A stretch of DNA of 64,000 nucleotides from Flavobacterium cheniae (GCF_004363695.1 NZ_SNZC01000002.1:372001-436000); one strand, 5' to 3'. Shown: positions 51,446 to 61,294, counted from the stretch's first letter. Notes: generated from the sequence alone by a model not told the origin. Numbers and translations: made by a program.

Positions 51446-52660
51446 ATGAAAACCAAACTTTTCCTTTTTGCTTTACTGGTATCGTCATGTATATTTGCAC
51501 AACGTACACCAGAAACCATCGAATCTAAAAAATTAGGTACACGAACTTTTACGGTTGTAACTCCTGCATCATACGCTACTAGTCCTGAAAAAAGTTATCC
51601 AACTTTATTAATTTTAGATGGCGAATATTTGCTGGACCCTTTTGAAGGTATTTTAAAATATGGTGCTTATTGGGACGATTTACCTGAAATGATCATCATC
51701 GCAGTAAATCAAAACTATGGTGAAACTCGATTTGCTGATAGCGAATTTGACGAAGCCGGATTTCCATCAGGTTCTGGAGCAAACTTTTTTGAATTCATTG
51801 GACAAGAATTATATCCTTATGTAGATAAAAAATACCGCACTATTCCTTTTAGAATGGTTGCTGGTCATGATACAACTGCTGGTTTCTTGAATTTCTATTT
51901 ATACAAAGACAACCCAATTTTCAACGCCTATATTTCGTTAGCTCCAGAAATGGCTCCAGAAATGGAAAAACGCGTAGCAGAGCGTTTGTCAAAAATGACC
52001 AAACCACTTTTCTATTATCAAGCTACAGGCGAAGGTGATTTAAAAGAAATCAACGAAAAAGCTGCGGAATTAGACGCAAATATTAAAGCAATTCCAAATG
52101 CTACTTTTAAATATCAAAACGATGCTTTTAAAGGCGCTTCTCATTATTCATTAGTTGCTAAAGCCATTCCAAATGCTATCTATTTTATTTTTGATGGTTA
52201 CCAACCGATTTCAATGGTGGAATTTCAAGATAAAATTTTAAAATTAGATGCAGGTTATACTGATTATTTAGTTGCGAAATACGACGAATTAGAAAAACGT
52301 TTCGGTTTTAAAATGAAACCAAGATTATCAGATTTTAAAGCCATCGAAGCGGCAATCATGAAAAACAAAGGCTATAATGACTTATTGACTTTAAGTGATT
52401 ACGCTAACAAACATTACCCAAAAACTACTCTAGGAACGTATCACGAAGCGTTGTATTACGAAAAAACGGGTAATTACAAAAGAGCTATTAAAACATACCA
52501 AAGAGCATTTACTCAAGAACCAATTCGTGAAATAACTAAAGATTTCATGTTAAACCGAGCAGAAGCTTTAAAAGGAAAACCAGACAAACCAACTGAAGAA
52601 GCTCCAGCAGAAGTTCCTGCAGAAACTCCTACAGAAGAACCAACAGAGAAAAAGGAATAA
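51446..52660 (+). CDS. Exported esterase-D-like alpha/beta hydrolase with a TPR-type C-terminal part
   Basis: A 404-residue protein with a signal peptide (to about FAQ, residue 19). An esterase-D type alpha/beta hydrolase domain (20-265) follows: YPTLLILDGEYL, and the nucleophile elbow region reads VAGHDTTAGFLNF, in which GHDTT takes the place of GxSxG, so the nucleophile is Asp or altered. Residues 320-375 resemble a TPR hairpin (YHEALYYEKTGNYKRAIKTYQRAF, shortened). The tail is a Pro/Glu/Thr-rich low-complexity segment. Substrate unknown; it lies between the flippase-like gene and radA. Confidence 0.78.
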   Translation: MKTKLFLFALLVSSCIFAQRTPETIESKKLGTRTFTVVTPASYATSPEKSYPTLLILDGEYLLDPFEGILKYGAYWDDLPEMIIIAVNQNYGETRFADSEFDEAGFPSGSGANFFEFIGQELYPYVDKKYRTIPFRMVAGHDTTAGFLNFYLYKDNPIFNAYISLAPEMAPEMEKRVAERLSKMTKPLFYYQATGEGDLKEINEKAAELDANIKAIPNATFKYQNDAFKGASHYSLVAKAIPNAIYFIFDGYQPISMVEFQDKILKLDAGYTDYLVAKYDELEKRFGFKMKPRLSDFKAIEAAIMKNKGYNDLLTLSDYANKHYPKTTLGTYHEALYYEKTGNYKRAIKTYQRAFTQEPIREITKDFMLNRAEALKGKPDKPTEEAPAEVPAETPTEEPTEKKE

Positions 52661-52666
52661 AACAAA

Positions 52667-54028
52667 ATGAGTAAAGTAAAAACGGCTTTCTTTTGCCAAA
52701 ATTGTGGCACCCAATATTCAAAATGGCAAGGACAATGTAACGCTTGCAAAGAATGGAATACCATTGTAGAAGAATTGGTTCAAAAAGAAGAAAAAGTAGC
52801 TTGGAAAACCACGAGTGCTACTTCTAAAGCCGCAACTAAACCTTTACTAATTAAAGAAATAGATACCGCACAAGAAATCCGATTGAACACAACAGATAAC
52901 GAGTTGAATCGGGTTTTGGGTGGCGGATTGGTTCCGGGTTCCTTAACTTTGTTAGGTGGTGAACCAGGAATTGGAAAAAGTACATTGCTATTGCAAATTG
53001 CTTTAAAATTACCTTATAAAACACTTTACGTTTCGGGAGAAGAAAGCCAAAAACAGATTAAAATGCGTGCTGAACGTATTACCTCAAATGGTGATAATTG
53101 CTACATTTTAACCGAAACCAAAACCCAAAATATCTTCCGTCAAATTTTAGAAATTGAACCCGATATTGTCATTATCGATTCAATTCAAACTTTACATACC
53201 GATTATATCGAATCGTCTGCGGGAAGTATTTCTCAAATTAGAGAATGTACGGCGGAGTTGATTAAATATGCCAAAGAATCGAATGTGCCGGTTTTATTAA
53301 TCGGACACATTACGAAAGACGGAACCATCGCCGGACCAAAGATTTTGGAACACATGGTGGATACCGTTTTACAATTTGAAGGCGATAGAAATCACGTGTA
53401 TCGAATTTTACGTTCATTAAAAAATCGTTTTGGTTCTACTGCCGAATTAGGTATTTACGAAATGCAAGGTTCTGGTTTACGTGAAGTCGACAATCCATCG
53501 GAAATTTTAATTTCACACAAAGACGAGCAACTTTCAGGAACAGCAATTGCTACTACTTTAGAAGGCATGCGTCCGTTAATGCTAGAGATTCAAGCTTTAG
53601 TTAGTACGGCAGTTTATGGAACGCCACAACGAAGCACCACAGGGTATAACGCCAAACGATTAAACATGATTTTAGCGGTTTTAGAAAAACGCGCGGGTTT
53701 CAGATTAGGAACAAAAGACGTTTTCTTAAACGTAACGGGAGGAATTTCTGTAGAAGACACCGCGATTGATTTAGCCGTTGTAGCTGCTATTTTATCCTCA
53801 AACGAAGACATTGCCATTGCTGAAGGTTTTTGCTTTGCTGGAGAAGTAGGCCTTTCAGGCGAAATTAGACCCGTTAACCGCATTGAACAACGCATTCAAG
53901 AAGCCGAAAAATTAGGCTTTACTACCATTTTTGTTTCCAAACACAATAAAATTTCATTAAAAAACACCGGAATCAAAATTGTTTTAGTAGCTAAAATTGA
54001 AGATGTGGTGAGTGAATTGTTTGGTTAA
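52667..54028 (+). CDS. radA: DNA repair protein RadA
   Basis: A DNA-dependent ATPase that drives branch migration in recombination. The four-cysteine zinc finger (CQNCGTQYSKWQGQCNAC) is at 10-27, Walker A in GGEPGIGKST at about 97-106, and the RadA-specific KNRFG motif near 245; the C-terminal Lon-protease-like domain (from about 280) is complete. At 453 residues it is normal. It starts 6 bp after the esterase gene and ends 2 bp before the next gene. Confidence 0.97.
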   Translation: MSKVKTAFFCQNCGTQYSKWQGQCNACKEWNTIVEELVQKEEKVAWKTTSATSKAATKPLLIKEIDTAQEIRLNTTDNELNRVLGGGLVPGSLTLLGGEPGIGKSTLLLQIALKLPYKTLYVSGEESQKQIKMRAERITSNGDNCYILTETKTQNIFRQILEIEPDIVIIDSIQTLHTDYIESSAGSISQIRECTAELIKYAKESNVPVLLIGHITKDGTIAGPKILEHMVDTVLQFEGDRNHVYRILRSLKNRFGSTAELGIYEMQGSGLREVDNPSEILISHKDEQLSGTAIATTLEGMRPLMLEIQALVSTAVYGTPQRSTTGYNAKRLNMILAVLEKRAGFRLGTKDVFLNVTGGISVEDTAIDLAVVAAILSSNEDIAIAEGFCFAGEVGLSGEIRPVNRIEQRIQEAEKLGFTTIFVSKHNKISLKNTGIKIVLVAKIEDVVSELFG

Positions 54029-54030
54029 TT

Positions 54031-54357
54031 ATGAGTGATTTAAAAGAACGCAGATTAAAAAGTCTTGATTATCAAATTCAAGAATTAGAAAACCGTCCCA
54101 ATTATTATAAAAAATATTGGCTAAGATTAATTGTGATAGGTATTTTAGTAACATTAATTGCTCCAGAATATACAGCAAAAAACGCTAAAAATTTAATCTA
54201 TTATTTTGATTACAATTATCCGTTATGTTATAGCGTTGTTGCTTTTTCTTACGTAGTAATTTGTGCCATCATGCTACTAACTTTCACAATTCAAGACAAG
54301 AAAAAACTAAAGAAATTAAAAGAAAAACGAGATTTTAATGATTTGTTTAGAGGATAA
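54031..54357 (+). CDS. Small coiled-coil membrane protein of unknown function (108 aa)
   Basis: The N-terminal 25 residues are helical and charged (SDLKERRLKSLDYQIQELE), followed by two transmembrane helices (about 30-48 and 65-90) and a very basic tail (KKKLKKLKEKRD). I do not recognise it. It begins 2 bp after radA, so it is probably read from the same mRNA. Confidence 0.65.
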   Translation: MSDLKERRLKSLDYQIQELENRPNYYKKYWLRLIVIGILVTLIAPEYTAKNAKNLIYYFDYNYPLCYSVVAFSYVVICAIMLLTFTIQDKKKLKKLKEKRDFNDLFRG

Positions 54358-54358
54358 A

Positions 54359-54377
54359 TTAAACCTGTCAGGTTTAA
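54359..54377 (+). repeat. Perfect 19-bp palindrome TTAAACCTG-T-CAGGTTTAA
   Basis: The arms are 9 bp with a single central base and lie directly after the hypothetical gene stop. No T-tract follows, so a terminator is unlikely; a protein-binding or mobile palindromic unit is possible. From memory, AACCTG/CAGGTT palindromes are common between Bacteroidetes genes. Confidence 0.55.
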
Positions 54378-54423
54378 AGTTGTTATCTTTTGGTGAAATA
54401 TCTGAGCGTTAGGATTTTTTCAA

Positions 54424-54633
54424 TTATTCATTGTATGCCGCAAAAAAACATATGATAGCACCCAATGCTGTAAGAATAATAAATCCCCAGTGATCAACTA
54501 TTCTAACTGTTTTGTCATATCCAAAAAGTTTTATGCCTTTCTCCTTTTTATCACTTTTCCACCATCTATGATATACATAGCCCAGAATCGAAATTATTAA
54601 AAACAGTAATCCTTTCCAAAAGTAATTATTCAT
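54424..54633 (-). CDS. Small membrane protein of unknown function (69 aa)
   Basis: Two transmembrane helices (about 5-21 and 48-64) flank a charged loop (RWWKSDKKEKGIKLFGYDKTVRI, shortened). No match to a known family. Minus strand, apparently monocistronic or a distal member behind the 196-residue gene (65 bp gap). Confidence 0.6.
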   Translation of the reverse strand: MNNYFWKGLLFLIISILGYVYHRWWKSDKKEKGIKLFGYDKTVRIVDHWGFIILTALGAIICFFAAYNE

Positions 54634-54698
54634 AATTTATTTTTATCCTTATCACTTGAAATAGCACCTTAAATCCAACATTATTCATCAATAAATCA

Positions 54699-55289
54699 TT
54701 AAAAATATTGAGGAATAACTTGATCAGAATATATAGGTTTACCAATTCTAGACACTCCTTTTTTTAATTTCAAATAATCTGTGGCAAGTTGCCAAATATA
54801 TTCATAACCTTTATCTCCAATTTCATTTTTCCTTTTTTCAATTTTAGTTGTATCACTTGAAACTAAGTCTGCAATTATTGGATGAACTAATGTCCACATT
54901 CCTGAGTTATTTTTTCCTGGAATTAAATCAGATTGTAACTGGGAGATATCTGCAAATGTATTAACGCAAACTAATCTATCTTGAATTTTAAAATTATATT
55001 TATTTTGAATTTTGTCTTCAAATACCAGCATGACAATACAATCAATATCTTCATTATAAGCTGCAATTAACAATGGATTTGTTTTTACAACTATTGCACC
55101 TTGACTATCTCCATATTTTACATGCTCAGAAATAACTTCAATATGGGTTGAAAAACCCCATTTCTTGAATTTATATTTGATTTCTTGTATGGGGCTAAAT
55201 ATTTCTGGAATTAGTAACTTTAATTTTTTCAAATCGATATCAATTCCAATTGAATCAGACGCAAAAGATGTATTATCGTGATATTTCAT
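54699..55289 (-). CDS. Cytoplasmic protein of unknown function (196 aa)
   Basis: No signal peptide, membrane segment, metal motif or recognised domain. The sequence is mixed alpha/beta with an acidic character and ends in GKPIYSDQVIPQYF. It sits in the small accessory patch between radA and mfd. It could be an immunity-type or regulatory protein, but nothing in the sequence shows this. Confidence 0.6.
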   Translation of the reverse strand: MKYHDNTSFASDSIGIDIDLKKLKLLIPEIFSPIQEIKYKFKKWGFSTHIEVISEHVKYGDSQGAIVVKTNPLLIAAYNEDIDCIVMLVFEDKIQNKYNFKIQDRLVCVNTFADISQLQSDLIPGKNNSGMWTLVHPIIADLVSSDTTKIEKRKNEIGDKGYEYIWQLATDYLKLKKGVSRIGKPIYSDQVIPQYF

Positions 55290-55337
55290 AGCATTTTAAA
55301 AATAATTGGAAAAGGTAATTATAAATTTCTTCTTAAA

Positions 55338-58300
55338 CTAAATCCCCTCCAACAACTCCAACGCCTTATTCACTGATTTCACATTATCAAAAGTCAGTAA
55401 TAAACGTAAGCCGTTTTTGGTTTCTTTTTCTTTTATTTTACAAACATTGCCGTTGCGTTGGGCAAATTGTAGCACTTTCATGAAACGGTTACTTTGGTAA
55501 AAATCACTTTGTTGGTCGCCAATGAAATAACCAATCATTTTACCTTGTTTCATCATTAAACGTTCAATTCCCATTGCGGTTGCTTTCCATTTGATACGCA
55601 CGCTATTTAGTAAGGCAATAGCTGGTTTTGGTAACGCTCCAAAACGGTCGATTAGTTTTTGTTCAAATTGTTGTAAAGCCGCTTCGTCTTTAATTTGACT
55701 TAATTCGTTGTATAAATTCAAACGCTCCGAAATGTTGTTAATGTATTCATCTGGGAACAGCAATTCGAAATCAGTATCAATTTGAATGTCTTTGACAAAC
55801 TCTTTGGTTTCAATGTCATTTTCTTCTTGGTATAAATCTTTGAACTCGTTTTCTTTCAACTCGTCAATGGCTTCGTTCATGATTTTTTGGTAGGTATCAA
55901 AACCAATTTCATTGATAAAACCACTTTGTTCACCACCTAATAAATCGCCCGCACCACGAATTTCCAAATCCTTCATCGCAATATTGAAACCGCTTCCTAA
56001 TTCGCTAAATTGCTCCAAAGCTGTAATACGTTTTTGCGCTTCTCCCGTCATCATCGAATACGGCGGCGTAATGAAATAACAAAACGCTTTTTTATTACTT
56101 CTTCCCACACGACCACGCATTTGGTGCAAATCAGACAATCCGAAATTATTGGCATTATTGATAAAGATCGTATTCGCATTCGGCACATCTAAACCACTTT
56201 CGATAATTGTGGTTGCAACCAAAACGTCAAATTCACCTTCCATGAAAGCCAACATCAATTCCTCCAATTTTTTCCCATCCATTTGACCGTGACCGATGCC
56301 TACTTTTGCTCCTGGCACCAAGCGTTGAATCATTCCTGCTACTTCCTTGATGTTTTCAATTCGGTTATTGATGAAAAACACTTGACCACCACGCTGAATT
56401 TCATACGAAATCGCATCACGAATGGCTTCTTCATTAAAACGAATCACGTGCGTTTCAATTGGATAACGATTTGGTGGAGGCGTTGTAATTACTGATAAAT
56501 CTCGAGCCGCCATCAACGAAAACTGCAACGTTCTCGGAATCGGAGTTGCGGTTAAGGTCAAGGTATCGACATTCGTGGCAATAGTTTTTAATTTGTCTTT
56601 TACGTTCACTCCGAATTTTTGTTCTTCGTCGATAATCAACAAACCTAAATCTTTAAATACCACATTTTTATTCACCAATTGATGTGTTCCAATTAAAATA
56701 TCGACTTTTCCTTCTTGCAATTTTTGAAGCGTTTCCGATTTTTGTTTTGCCGTTCTAAATCGGTTCACATAACTCACCGTAACAGGCATATCTTTCAAAC
56801 GTTCCGAAAACGTTCTAAAATGTTGATACGCCAAAATAGTCGTTGGCACTAAAACTGCGACTTGTTTTCCGTTGTCCACCGCTTTAAAAGCCGCACGAAT
56901 CGCAACTTCTGTCTTTCCAAAACCAACGTCACCACAGACTAATCGATCCATCGGACGCTCGCTTTCCATATCGGTTTTTACGTCTAAAGTGGCGGTAATT
57001 TGGTCAGGCGTATCTTCGTAAATGAATGAACTTTCTAATTCTTTTTGCAAATAACTATCAGGTGAAAACTGAAAACCTTTGTCTAATCTTCGCTTTGCAT
57101 ACAACTGAATTAGGTTGAATGCAATATGTTTTACACGTGCTTTTGTTTTTTGTTTTAGAGTTTTCCAAGCGTTGCTTCCTAATTTGTAAATTTTAGGTGG
57201 CGCGCCATCTTTCCCATTGTATTTTGAGATTTTGTGTAGCGAATGAATACTCACATACACAATATCGTTATCGGCATAAACCAATTTTATGGCTTCTTGC
57301 GTTTTGCCTTCCACCTGAATTTTCTGTAAACCACCAAATTTTCCAATACCATGATCGATATGCGTTACATAATCACCCACCGACAACGAAGTCAGTTCTT
57401 TTAACGTTATGGTTTGCTTTTTTGAATAACCATTTTTAATGGAAAACTTATGGTAACGCTCAAAAATTTGATGATCGGTATAACACGCAATTTGATTTTC
57501 TTCATCGATAAATCCTTCAAACAAAGGCAACACCATGGTTTTATACTGCTTGCGAACGCTTTCGGAATTGGCTTCGTCAATATCTTCAAAAATATCATGA
57601 AAGCGACTCGCCTGATTTTCATTGGAACAGCACAAATAATTTTTGTACCCGTTGAAATGATTCTCGCTCAAATTGTTCAATAACAAATCGAATTGTTTGT
57701 TGAAAGAAGGTTGCGGCTGAATATGAAATTCGACTTTTTTATCCGTTTTAAAAACAGGATTTGCATGCAATTCAATTACCGAAAAATCAAGCGCACGTTT
57801 TAAAAACTGCTTTTGATTTAGAAATAATTCTTCTGGTGGCGCATGCTGAATATCCTTAGATAATTTTTCGAAAGCTTCATTGGCTTTGTCGAATAATTTA
57901 TCTAATTGTTGACCTAATAATTCGGTATTTTGAATCACTAAAACCGTTTTTTCATTGATATAATCTAAGAAACTTTCACGGTTTTCTTGCAGTAATTTAT
58001 TTTCGACATTTGGGATAATCGAAATCTTTTTCAGTTTTTCAATCGATAATTGAGTTTCAACATCAAAACTTCGGATACTGTCTATTTCGTTACCAAAAAA
58101 TTCGATTCGGTAGGGATTATCATTGGAAAACGAAAAAACATCAATGATTCCACCACGAACGGAAAATTCGCCTGGTTCGGTAACAAAATCTACTCGTTTA
58201 AAATTATATTCAAATAAGGTTTCGTTAATAAAATCGATGGAAAGTTTGTCTTCCACGGACAATTTTAACGTGTTTTTCTCTAATTCTTTTCGGGTAACGA

Positions 58301-58691
58301 CTTTCTCAAAAATAGCTTCGGCATACGAAACAATAATAGCTGGTTTTTTTCGCGAATTGATTCGGTTTAAAACCTCAGCACGTAAAAGTACATTTGCGTT
58401 GTCGGTTTCTTCAATTTGGTAAGGTCTTCGGTACGAACTTGGGTAAAAAAGTACGTCTTCGGCATTAATTAATTGCTCCAAATCGTTTAAATAATACGCC
58501 GCTTCTTCTTTATTACTGAATAAAATCAGGAAAGGAAGTTCTGATTTTTTAAACAGCGAATGTGCCACAAAAGACAACGACGACCCAACCAAACCAGTCA
58601 TTTGAGACTTTTGGCGCGCTGCGAATGTACTTTCTAAAACGGCAATCTTTGGTGACTTATCGTAAATGGATATAATGTCGGACTTGCTCAA
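55338..58691 (-). CDS. mfd: Transcription-repair coupling factor Mfd
   Basis: An 1117-residue ATPase that removes stalled RNA polymerase from damaged DNA and recruits UvrA. Domains in order: UvrB-like N-terminal region (to about 340), RNA polymerase interaction (CarD/RID) domain near 430-490 (VGDYVTHIDHGIGKF), translocase with Walker A GDVGFGKTEVAIRA and DEEQ box (IIDEEQKFGV), the TRG-like motif and the C-terminal autoinhibitory domain. There is no ATG in a suitable place; TTG at 58691 (giving MSKSDIISIYDKSPKI) is the likely start. Confidence 0.96.
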   Translation of the reverse strand: MSKSDIISIYDKSPKIAVLESTFAARQKSQMTGLVGSSLSFVAHSLFKKSELPFLILFSNKEEAAYYLNDLEQLINAEDVLFYPSSYRRPYQIEETDNANVLLRAEVLNRINSRKKPAIIVSYAEAIFEKVVTRKELEKNTLKLSVEDKLSIDFINETLFEYNFKRVDFVTEPGEFSVRGGIIDVFSFSNDNPYRIEFFGNEIDSIRSFDVETQLSIEKLKKISIIPNVENKLLQENRESFLDYINEKTVLVIQNTELLGQQLDKLFDKANEAFEKLSKDIQHAPPEELFLNQKQFLKRALDFSVIELHANPVFKTDKKVEFHIQPQPSFNKQFDLLLNNLSENHFNGYKNYLCCSNENQASRFHDIFEDIDEANSESVRKQYKTMVLPLFEGFIDEENQIACYTDHQIFERYHKFSIKNGYSKKQTITLKELTSLSVGDYVTHIDHGIGKFGGLQKIQVEGKTQEAIKLVYADNDIVYVSIHSLHKISKYNGKDGAPPKIYKLGSNAWKTLKQKTKARVKHIAFNLIQLYAKRRLDKGFQFSPDSYLQKELESSFIYEDTPDQITATLDVKTDMESERPMDRLVCGDVGFGKTEVAIRAAFKAVDNGKQVAVLVPTTILAYQHFRTFSERLKDMPVTVSYVNRFRTAKQKSETLQKLQEGKVDILIGTHQLVNKNVVFKDLGLLIIDEEQKFGVNVKDKLKTIATNVDTLTLTATPIPRTLQFSLMAARDLSVITTPPPNRYPIETHVIRFNEEAIRDAISYEIQRGGQVFFINNRIENIKEVAGMIQRLVPGAKVGIGHGQMDGKKLEELMLAFMEGEFDVLVATTIIESGLDVPNANTIFINNANNFGLSDLHQMRGRVGRSNKKAFCYFITPPYSMMTGEAQKRITALEQFSELGSGFNIAMKDLEIRGAGDLLGGEQSGFINEIGFDTYQKIMNEAIDELKENEFKDLYQEENDIETKEFVKDIQIDTDFELLFPDEYINNISERLNLYNELSQIKDEAALQQFEQKLIDRFGALPKPAIALLNSVRIKWKATAMGIERLMMKQGKMIGYFIGDQQSDFYQSNRFMKVLQFAQRNGNVCKIKEKETKNGLRLLLTFDNVKSVNKALELLEGI

Positions 58692-58721
58692 AATGAATTT
58701 TTTAATTGACTACAAAAATAA

Positions 58722-58760
58722 AAAAACCACTACGTTTTCAATAGAAAAGTAGTGGTTATA
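58722..58760 (-). terminator. Terminator between the T9SS cargo gene and mfd
   Basis: AACCACTAC and GTAGTGGTT form a 9-bp stem, extended by TTTTC/GAAAA across a bulged G; a T-tract follows on the minus strand. Confidence 0.85.
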
Positions 58761-58775
58761 TTAGGGAAACGATTG

Positions 58776-60428
58776 TTAAAAAATGAATTTCTTAGCAACT
58801 GTAACGTTATTTTCTAATGTTGTTTTAATAATTAGTGCTTGATTGTTCGCTATTAAATTTGAAAGGACAACTTCTGAAGCGTTTACTTTATCTTTTGAAA
58901 AGACAACTCTTCCTAACATATCATACACAATTACACTTGCAATATTTGATTGTGTTGAAACGATTTTCGGTTGGTTATTTTCTTTAAAAACATATACCGA
59001 ATTTTCAATTCCGGCAAAATCATCATTTGATAAAGAAGTGTCTTGATAATGGATTTTAAATCGAGTATCAAAAGTTCCGATAGCCGTTGTGAAAGTAAAA
59101 GCACTGTTTTTCAAATTGTGAAAAGTGCCATTGCTAGTGTCTTCTAAGAAGATATCTTTATCAGCGAAAAAAGTATCAAAATGATCAATAGCAATATCAA
59201 ACGTTCCTGCTTGTGTAGTGGTGTAACCTAAAGGAACAACATCATTAATTGACCAAGGATAAGCTCTTGCTTGAATTCCGAAACCTAACGACAAAGAGTT
59301 AATTAACGAATAAAAACGAATAGCACCTTCTGTAGAAGCTAAAGCATCTGAACCAAAATCATAGCCATCTGTTGCGTCTTCTTGATAGCCAAAAGCAATT
59401 TGTTTAAAAGCTCCTAGTGTATTCGTCAAATTCAAGTGTACATAATAATTAAGAGGCACATTTTGAGCATTTCTGTAAAACTGCGAATTATTACCCGCTA
59501 CTCGCATTGCATTCGTAAAATTAATGGTTGTAGTGGTTCCTGCTGATGCGAAAAAAGCTTGTCCAGCAGCAATATTAAGCCCAGGAGCAGTTCCTCCAGT
59601 TACCGCTGCAATACCAGTGGTTCTAGTTCGTATAGCATAATCACTTGAAGTAAAAACGTTGTTTGTAATCGCCGAATTATGTGTCCAAAAGTATAAGGTT
59701 CCTAAATTAGTATTATCTAACAAGGTAATAACATTAATTGCAGAAGGATAAGGATTAGCCAACAAATTATAGTTTAATAAAGCTGGGTTAAAACCTACCA
59801 CATTTGCTGAAATATTTCCATTATTAGGAACACCCATAAATTCTCCACTAAAGACTTGAGGTGTTGTTGTATATCCTTGTGGTGCTCTAATTGCATACCC
59901 TTTTCCAGGCACTATAACATTGTTTTGATTTTCGATTACCCAATTATTAACTCCTACATTTGCATTGTAAGAATAAAATTTATCTGCTAATGTTAATGGA
60001 GAAAAAACGTTTAATACTTGACCAGCTACTGGGGCGCCCCAATATGTATATTCATATTGACGCATAGGAGTAGCGTTTCTTCTATACTTTATATTTCCTG
60101 TATTTGTAGCAGAAGAATTGTTTTGTAATAACGATGTATTATTATTTAAAATTAATTGCCCTGTACCTAAAACTTGAATATTATCTTGTACTGTTATAGT
60201 TGCAGCATTATCTACGTTTAAAATAGCATCTGCTTGTACTGTAATGGTTTTAAAACTTGTATTAGATGTAACATTACAAGTTCCCGACAAAACAATTGCA
60301 TCAGTTGTTATGCTTGGATCACCATTATCCCAAGCTGAACCCGTCCAAGTAGTGGTTTGACCAAACATCATTTGAACAGCAAGGAAACTAATTCCAATAA
60401 AAAATTTAAAAAAGTATTTTTTCTTCAT
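58776..60428 (-). CDS. Large secreted protein with type IX secretion sorting domain
   Basis: A 550-residue exported protein with a signal peptide (to about MMFGQ, residue 24). The mature part begins with a beta-helix-like region rich in Asn, Thr and Gly (TWTGSAWDNGDPSITTDAIV, shortened), then a larger beta-sandwich region. The C-terminal 75 residues are a T9SS type A sorting domain, ending KTTLENNVTVAKKFIF, with the typical VIVYDMLGRVVFSK core. It is predicted to be exported across the outer membrane and anchored at the cell surface. Its biological role is unknown. Confidence 0.88.
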   Translation of the reverse strand: MKKKYFFKFFIGISFLAVQMMFGQTTTWTGSAWDNGDPSITTDAIVLSGTCNVTSNTSFKTITVQADAILNVDNAATITVQDNIQVLGTGQLILNNNTSLLQNNSSATNTGNIKYRRNATPMRQYEYTYWGAPVAGQVLNVFSPLTLADKFYSYNANVGVNNWVIENQNNVIVPGKGYAIRAPQGYTTTPQVFSGEFMGVPNNGNISANVVGFNPALLNYNLLANPYPSAINVITLLDNTNLGTLYFWTHNSAITNNVFTSSDYAIRTRTTGIAAVTGGTAPGLNIAAGQAFFASAGTTTTINFTNAMRVAGNNSQFYRNAQNVPLNYYVHLNLTNTLGAFKQIAFGYQEDATDGYDFGSDALASTEGAIRFYSLINSLSLGFGIQARAYPWSINDVVPLGYTTTQAGTFDIAIDHFDTFFADKDIFLEDTSNGTFHNLKNSAFTFTTAIGTFDTRFKIHYQDTSLSNDDFAGIENSVYVFKENNQPKIVSTQSNIASVIVYDMLGRVVFSKDKVNASEVVLSNLIANNQALIIKTTLENNVTVAKKFIF

Positions 60429-60456
60429 ATCTTGTTATTATAAAATTCCAAAAACC

Positions 60457-61062
60457 TTATTTTATTTTATCGGAAATTTCCATTTTCTTTCGCATTTCAT
60501 CTGGATTTGCGTTTCGTGTTGTATCCAAAGCTTGCAACATTAATTCTTCTCCTATTTCTTTTGGGATAGCTTTTTTGATAATAATTTCATCCCATTGTTT
60601 GTATAAACCTTTAATTTCTTCATTAATTTCTGGAATCAATTTAGCAATTCTTTGTTCTGGAATAACTCTCAAATTCATAAAAGTTTCTAACGATTTTAAT
60701 TTGGTATTTAAAGTCGTAATTCTGCTTAAAATTTGAGGCTTATTGTATTCCAAAGGAATTGTAATTGCTAAAGTATCTGCTTTTGAAGACAAGTTTCTAG
60801 TTTTCATTTGAAAAGCCGACAAAGTAGATTGTGGTTTTTGAAGCATTTCGATTTCAAACTGGCGCCATTCGTTCCATTTATTCAAAGTAACATTTACTTC
60901 TGGTCTTGCATTAGGAAAATTGAATTGCCACATTTTCGAAATGTTCTTAAAAACAGCTTCGTTTTTTTGAGCTACTTTTTGGGCTTCTAATTGCTGATTT
61001 TCACTTTCACATGAAATTAATGTCAAAACTAAAAGCGATAAACTATATAAGAAAACTTTCAT
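60457..61062 (-). CDS. Lipoprotein of unknown function (201 aa)
   Basis: Signal peptide with lipobox LTLISC (Cys18). The mature part is helical and highly charged with several Trp and Pro, e.g. MWQFNFPNARPEVNVTLNKW and two coiled-coil-like stretches around 100-165. No recognised domain. It is upstream of the T9SS cargo gene on the same strand (28 bp gap); the pair may be co-transcribed. Confidence 0.75.
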   Translation of the reverse strand: MKVFLYSLSLLVLTLISCESENQQLEAQKVAQKNEAVFKNISKMWQFNFPNARPEVNVTLNKWNEWRQFEIEMLQKPQSTLSAFQMKTRNLSSKADTLAITIPLEYNKPQILSRITTLNTKLKSLETFMNLRVIPEQRIAKLIPEINEEIKGLYKQWDEIIIKKAIPKEIGEELMLQALDTTRNANPDEMRKKMEISDKIK

Positions 61063-61079
61063 TCGGATAAATTAAAAAG

Positions 61080-61087
61080 CAAAGGTA
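61080..61087 (-). promoter_or_regulatory. Candidate -7 box for the lipoprotein gene
   Basis: Minus strand TACCTTTG matches TAnnTTTG; it is 17 bp before the lipoprotein ATG. No clear -33 box. Confidence 0.5.
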
Positions 61088-61265
61088 CAAATGTTTACTT
61101 AACGTAGTTACTTTTCTAATAATATCTTAACACTGGTTTTACATCTAAAATGTTAATCCATTAAGAAAAGTCTTTGAAAGAATGTTAATTTATTAAATAT
61201 ATAAATTAAGCAGGTTATTTGTAAAAATATCACAAAAAATCATCTGAAAAATTACTTCTAAATGT

Positions 61266-61273
61266 TATATTTG
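61266..61273 (+). promoter_or_regulatory. Promoter -7 box for threonine dehydrogenase
   Basis: TATATTTG matches TAnnTTTG and ends 21 bp before the ATG at 61295. An in-frame ATG at 61262 lies upstream of this box and is therefore not the start. The rest of 61088-61265 is AT-rich without visible genes. Confidence 0.6.
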
Positions 61274-61294
61274 TTACCACTTTTACACAACCAA

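Noticed and set aside
61262..61294. Longer start for threonine dehydrogenase
   Set aside because: The ATG is upstream of the -7 box at 61266-61273; the protein from 61295 begins with the expected Rossmann strand.
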